Shown here: positions 54,903-55,307 of the stretch, one piece after another
Position numbering within the stretch: position 1 is the stretch's first letter
Layout of the letters: every line of letters starts with the position of its first letter
Assembly: GCA_045652425.1 (NCBI GenBank)
Contig: JAZRUG010000045.1
Span: 1-55,307, forward strand
Length of the DNA stretch: 55,307 nt
DNA from: RGIG1995 sp045652425
GTDB taxonomy: Bacteria; Bacillota; Clostridia; Oscillospirales; CAG-272
Direction of reading: 5' to 3'
Notes under the pieces: model-generated
Database searches by the model: none
Told to the model about the DNA's origin: nothing
Seen by the model: only the letters and a program-made list of their open reading frames with translations
Position numbers and translations under genes: made by a program

Positions 54903-54978
54903 GCGCTGCTAGCTCAGTGGATAGAGTGCCCGGCTACGAACCGGTAGGTCGCAGGTTCGAATCCTGCGCGGCGCGCCA
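54903..54978 (+). tRNA. tRNA-Arg (anticodon ACG)
   Basis: 76 bases with encoded CCA. The acceptor stem GCGCTGC pairs with GCGGCGC; the anticodon loop CTACGAA shows ACG, so A34 should be deaminated to inosine to read CGN codons. The T arm is GCAGG / TTCGAAT / CCTGC. Pair 27-43 is C opposite T, a mismatch, but the other stems are sound. Its 3' half is copied in the element downstream. Confidence 0.95.
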
Positions 54979-55018
54979 AAAAGGAAAAGTACACCTTGTG
55001 TGTTCTTTTCCTTTTTTT
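54979..55018 (+). terminator. tRNA-Arg terminator
   Basis: AAGGAAAAG pairs with CTTTTCCTT, then a run of T. The layout (tRNA, terminator, element) is the same as at tRNA-Leu. Confidence 0.8.
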
Positions 55019-55034
55019 GTGTGTACAGTTCAAA

Positions 55035-55144
55035 GCAGGATTCGAAGGGGAAGCGGTAGTGAATTGACAGTCCGGTGGACTGTCAAGAGCCGCGGAAGAC
55101 CGAGCGCGTAGGTCGCGCGAGACCGAATCCTGCACGGCGCGCCA
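55035..55144 (+). repeat. tRNA-tail structured element, Arg copy
   Basis: Second copy of the element behind tRNA-Leu. Left arm 55035-55044; core A 55045-55063; variable hairpin 55064-55086; core B 55087-55124; right arm and pseudo-tRNA end 55124-55144. The right end repeats tRNA-Arg from C56 through the CCA (54958-54978) with one mismatch in 21. The left arm is a perfect 10-base reverse complement of the start of that copy. The two cores (19 and 38 bases) are identical to the Leu copy, while the hairpin arms between them differ yet pair fully in both. A terminator-like hairpin follows. Confidence 0.88.
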
Positions 55145-55145
55145 A

Positions 55146-55188
55146 CAAAAGGACTTGATTTGTCTTCTTGACAAATCAAGTCCTTTTG
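55146..55188. terminator. Strong hairpin after the element
   Basis: A perfect 19-bp stem (55146-55164 with 55170-55188) with loop TTCTT. The 3' arm ends CTTTTG, so it may act as a terminator. Confidence 0.65.
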
Positions 55189-55189
55189 A

Positions 55190-55307
55190 ATGATGTTTGC
55201 CTTCGGCAAATGATGTAGCTTTTGCTAATGATGACGGCTACGCCTAATGATGCCGCTTCGCTATTTTTTCGGGGCAAACATCGCATCATTGCGGAACGAA
55301 GTGAAGC
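55190..55307. repeat. ATGATG-spaced hairpin array, running off the window
   Basis: ATGATG occurs at 55190, 55210, 55228 and 55247, an 18-20 base period. Each is followed by a small hairpin with its own sequence (TTTGCC/GGCAAA, TAGC/GCTA, GGC/GCC, then a GCTTCGC unit). GATGTTTGCC (55192-55201) is inverted at 55273-55282, so the whole block can fold. No ORF of note. Confidence 0.7.

Noticed and set aside
54872..55174. Reading frames on both strands across tRNA-Arg and the second element
   Set aside because: Same reason: they cross the tRNA and hairpins and have no ribosome sites.

Overview
The window looks like the chromosome of an anaerobic, endospore-forming Clostridia member (low-GC Bacillota), probably an uncultured gut-type lineage. 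The evidence is a PolC-type replicative polymerase, SpoIIID, the dipicolinate synthase pair DpaA/DpaB, the Clostridia-style order pyrH-frr-uppS-cdsA-dxr-rseP-ispG-polC, the module miaB-mutS-mutL-tgt, AT-rich spacers, and strong -35/-10 promoters with 16-17 bp spacers. I saw no phage, transposase, integrase, CRISPR or rRNA genes.

Layout. 1-3.1 kb: tandem paralogous lipoproteins (minus strand) with near-identical promoters, and the first codons of another minus-strand gene at the left edge. 3.4-6.5 kb: an AraC regulator followed by two Gfo/Idh/MocA oxidoreductases. 6.6-7.1 kb: a divergent XRE / AbrB-like pair sharing a promoter region with two operator-like repeats. 7.3-9.05 kb: a Na/Pi symporter with a PhoU-like tail. 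9.3-13.6 kb: an amino-sugar operon made of an XRE-GlmM fusion, a stand-alone GlmU-type left-handed beta-helix acyltransferase and GlmS. The end of this operon, including its terminator, is duplicated in tandem. 13.6-20.8 kb (minus): miaB-mutS-mutL-tgt. 21.0-23.7 kb: dpaA-dpaB and pfkA. 23.9-26.7 kb (minus): a zinc-ribbon membrane protein and an esterase-acyltransferase fusion. 26.7-37.4 kb (minus): the conserved pyrH-to-polC run. 37.6-39.6 kb (minus): a zinc-ribbon membrane protein, an AraC regulator and spoIIID. 39.7-41.2 kb: tRNA-Leu, a structured element and a serine hydrolase. 41.4-45.1 kb (minus): a polar amino-acid ABC importer and cinA. 45.3-49.4 kb: DUF951, a YfhO-type membrane protein, a small membrane protein and a HAD phosphatase. 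49.4-54.7 kb (minus): a five-gene run of histidine phosphatase, two MATE exporters, a TIM-barrel isomerase and a spermidine-synthase-like protein. 54.9 kb to the end: tRNA-Arg, a second copy of the structured element and an array of small hairpins.

The most unusual signal is a pair of about 107-110 nt elements, one behind each tRNA gene. Their cores (19 + 38 nt) are identical and flank a 23-nt hairpin whose arms differ completely but compensate base for base. Their outer arms are not shared: each copies the 3' half of the tRNA it follows, starting exactly at C56 of the T-loop, and the left arm is the reverse complement of that copy. This is strong evidence for a structured, tRNA-targeted element that I do not recognise as any named family. 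Second in interest are the HTH-phosphoglucosamine mutase fusion and the duplicated glmS tail.
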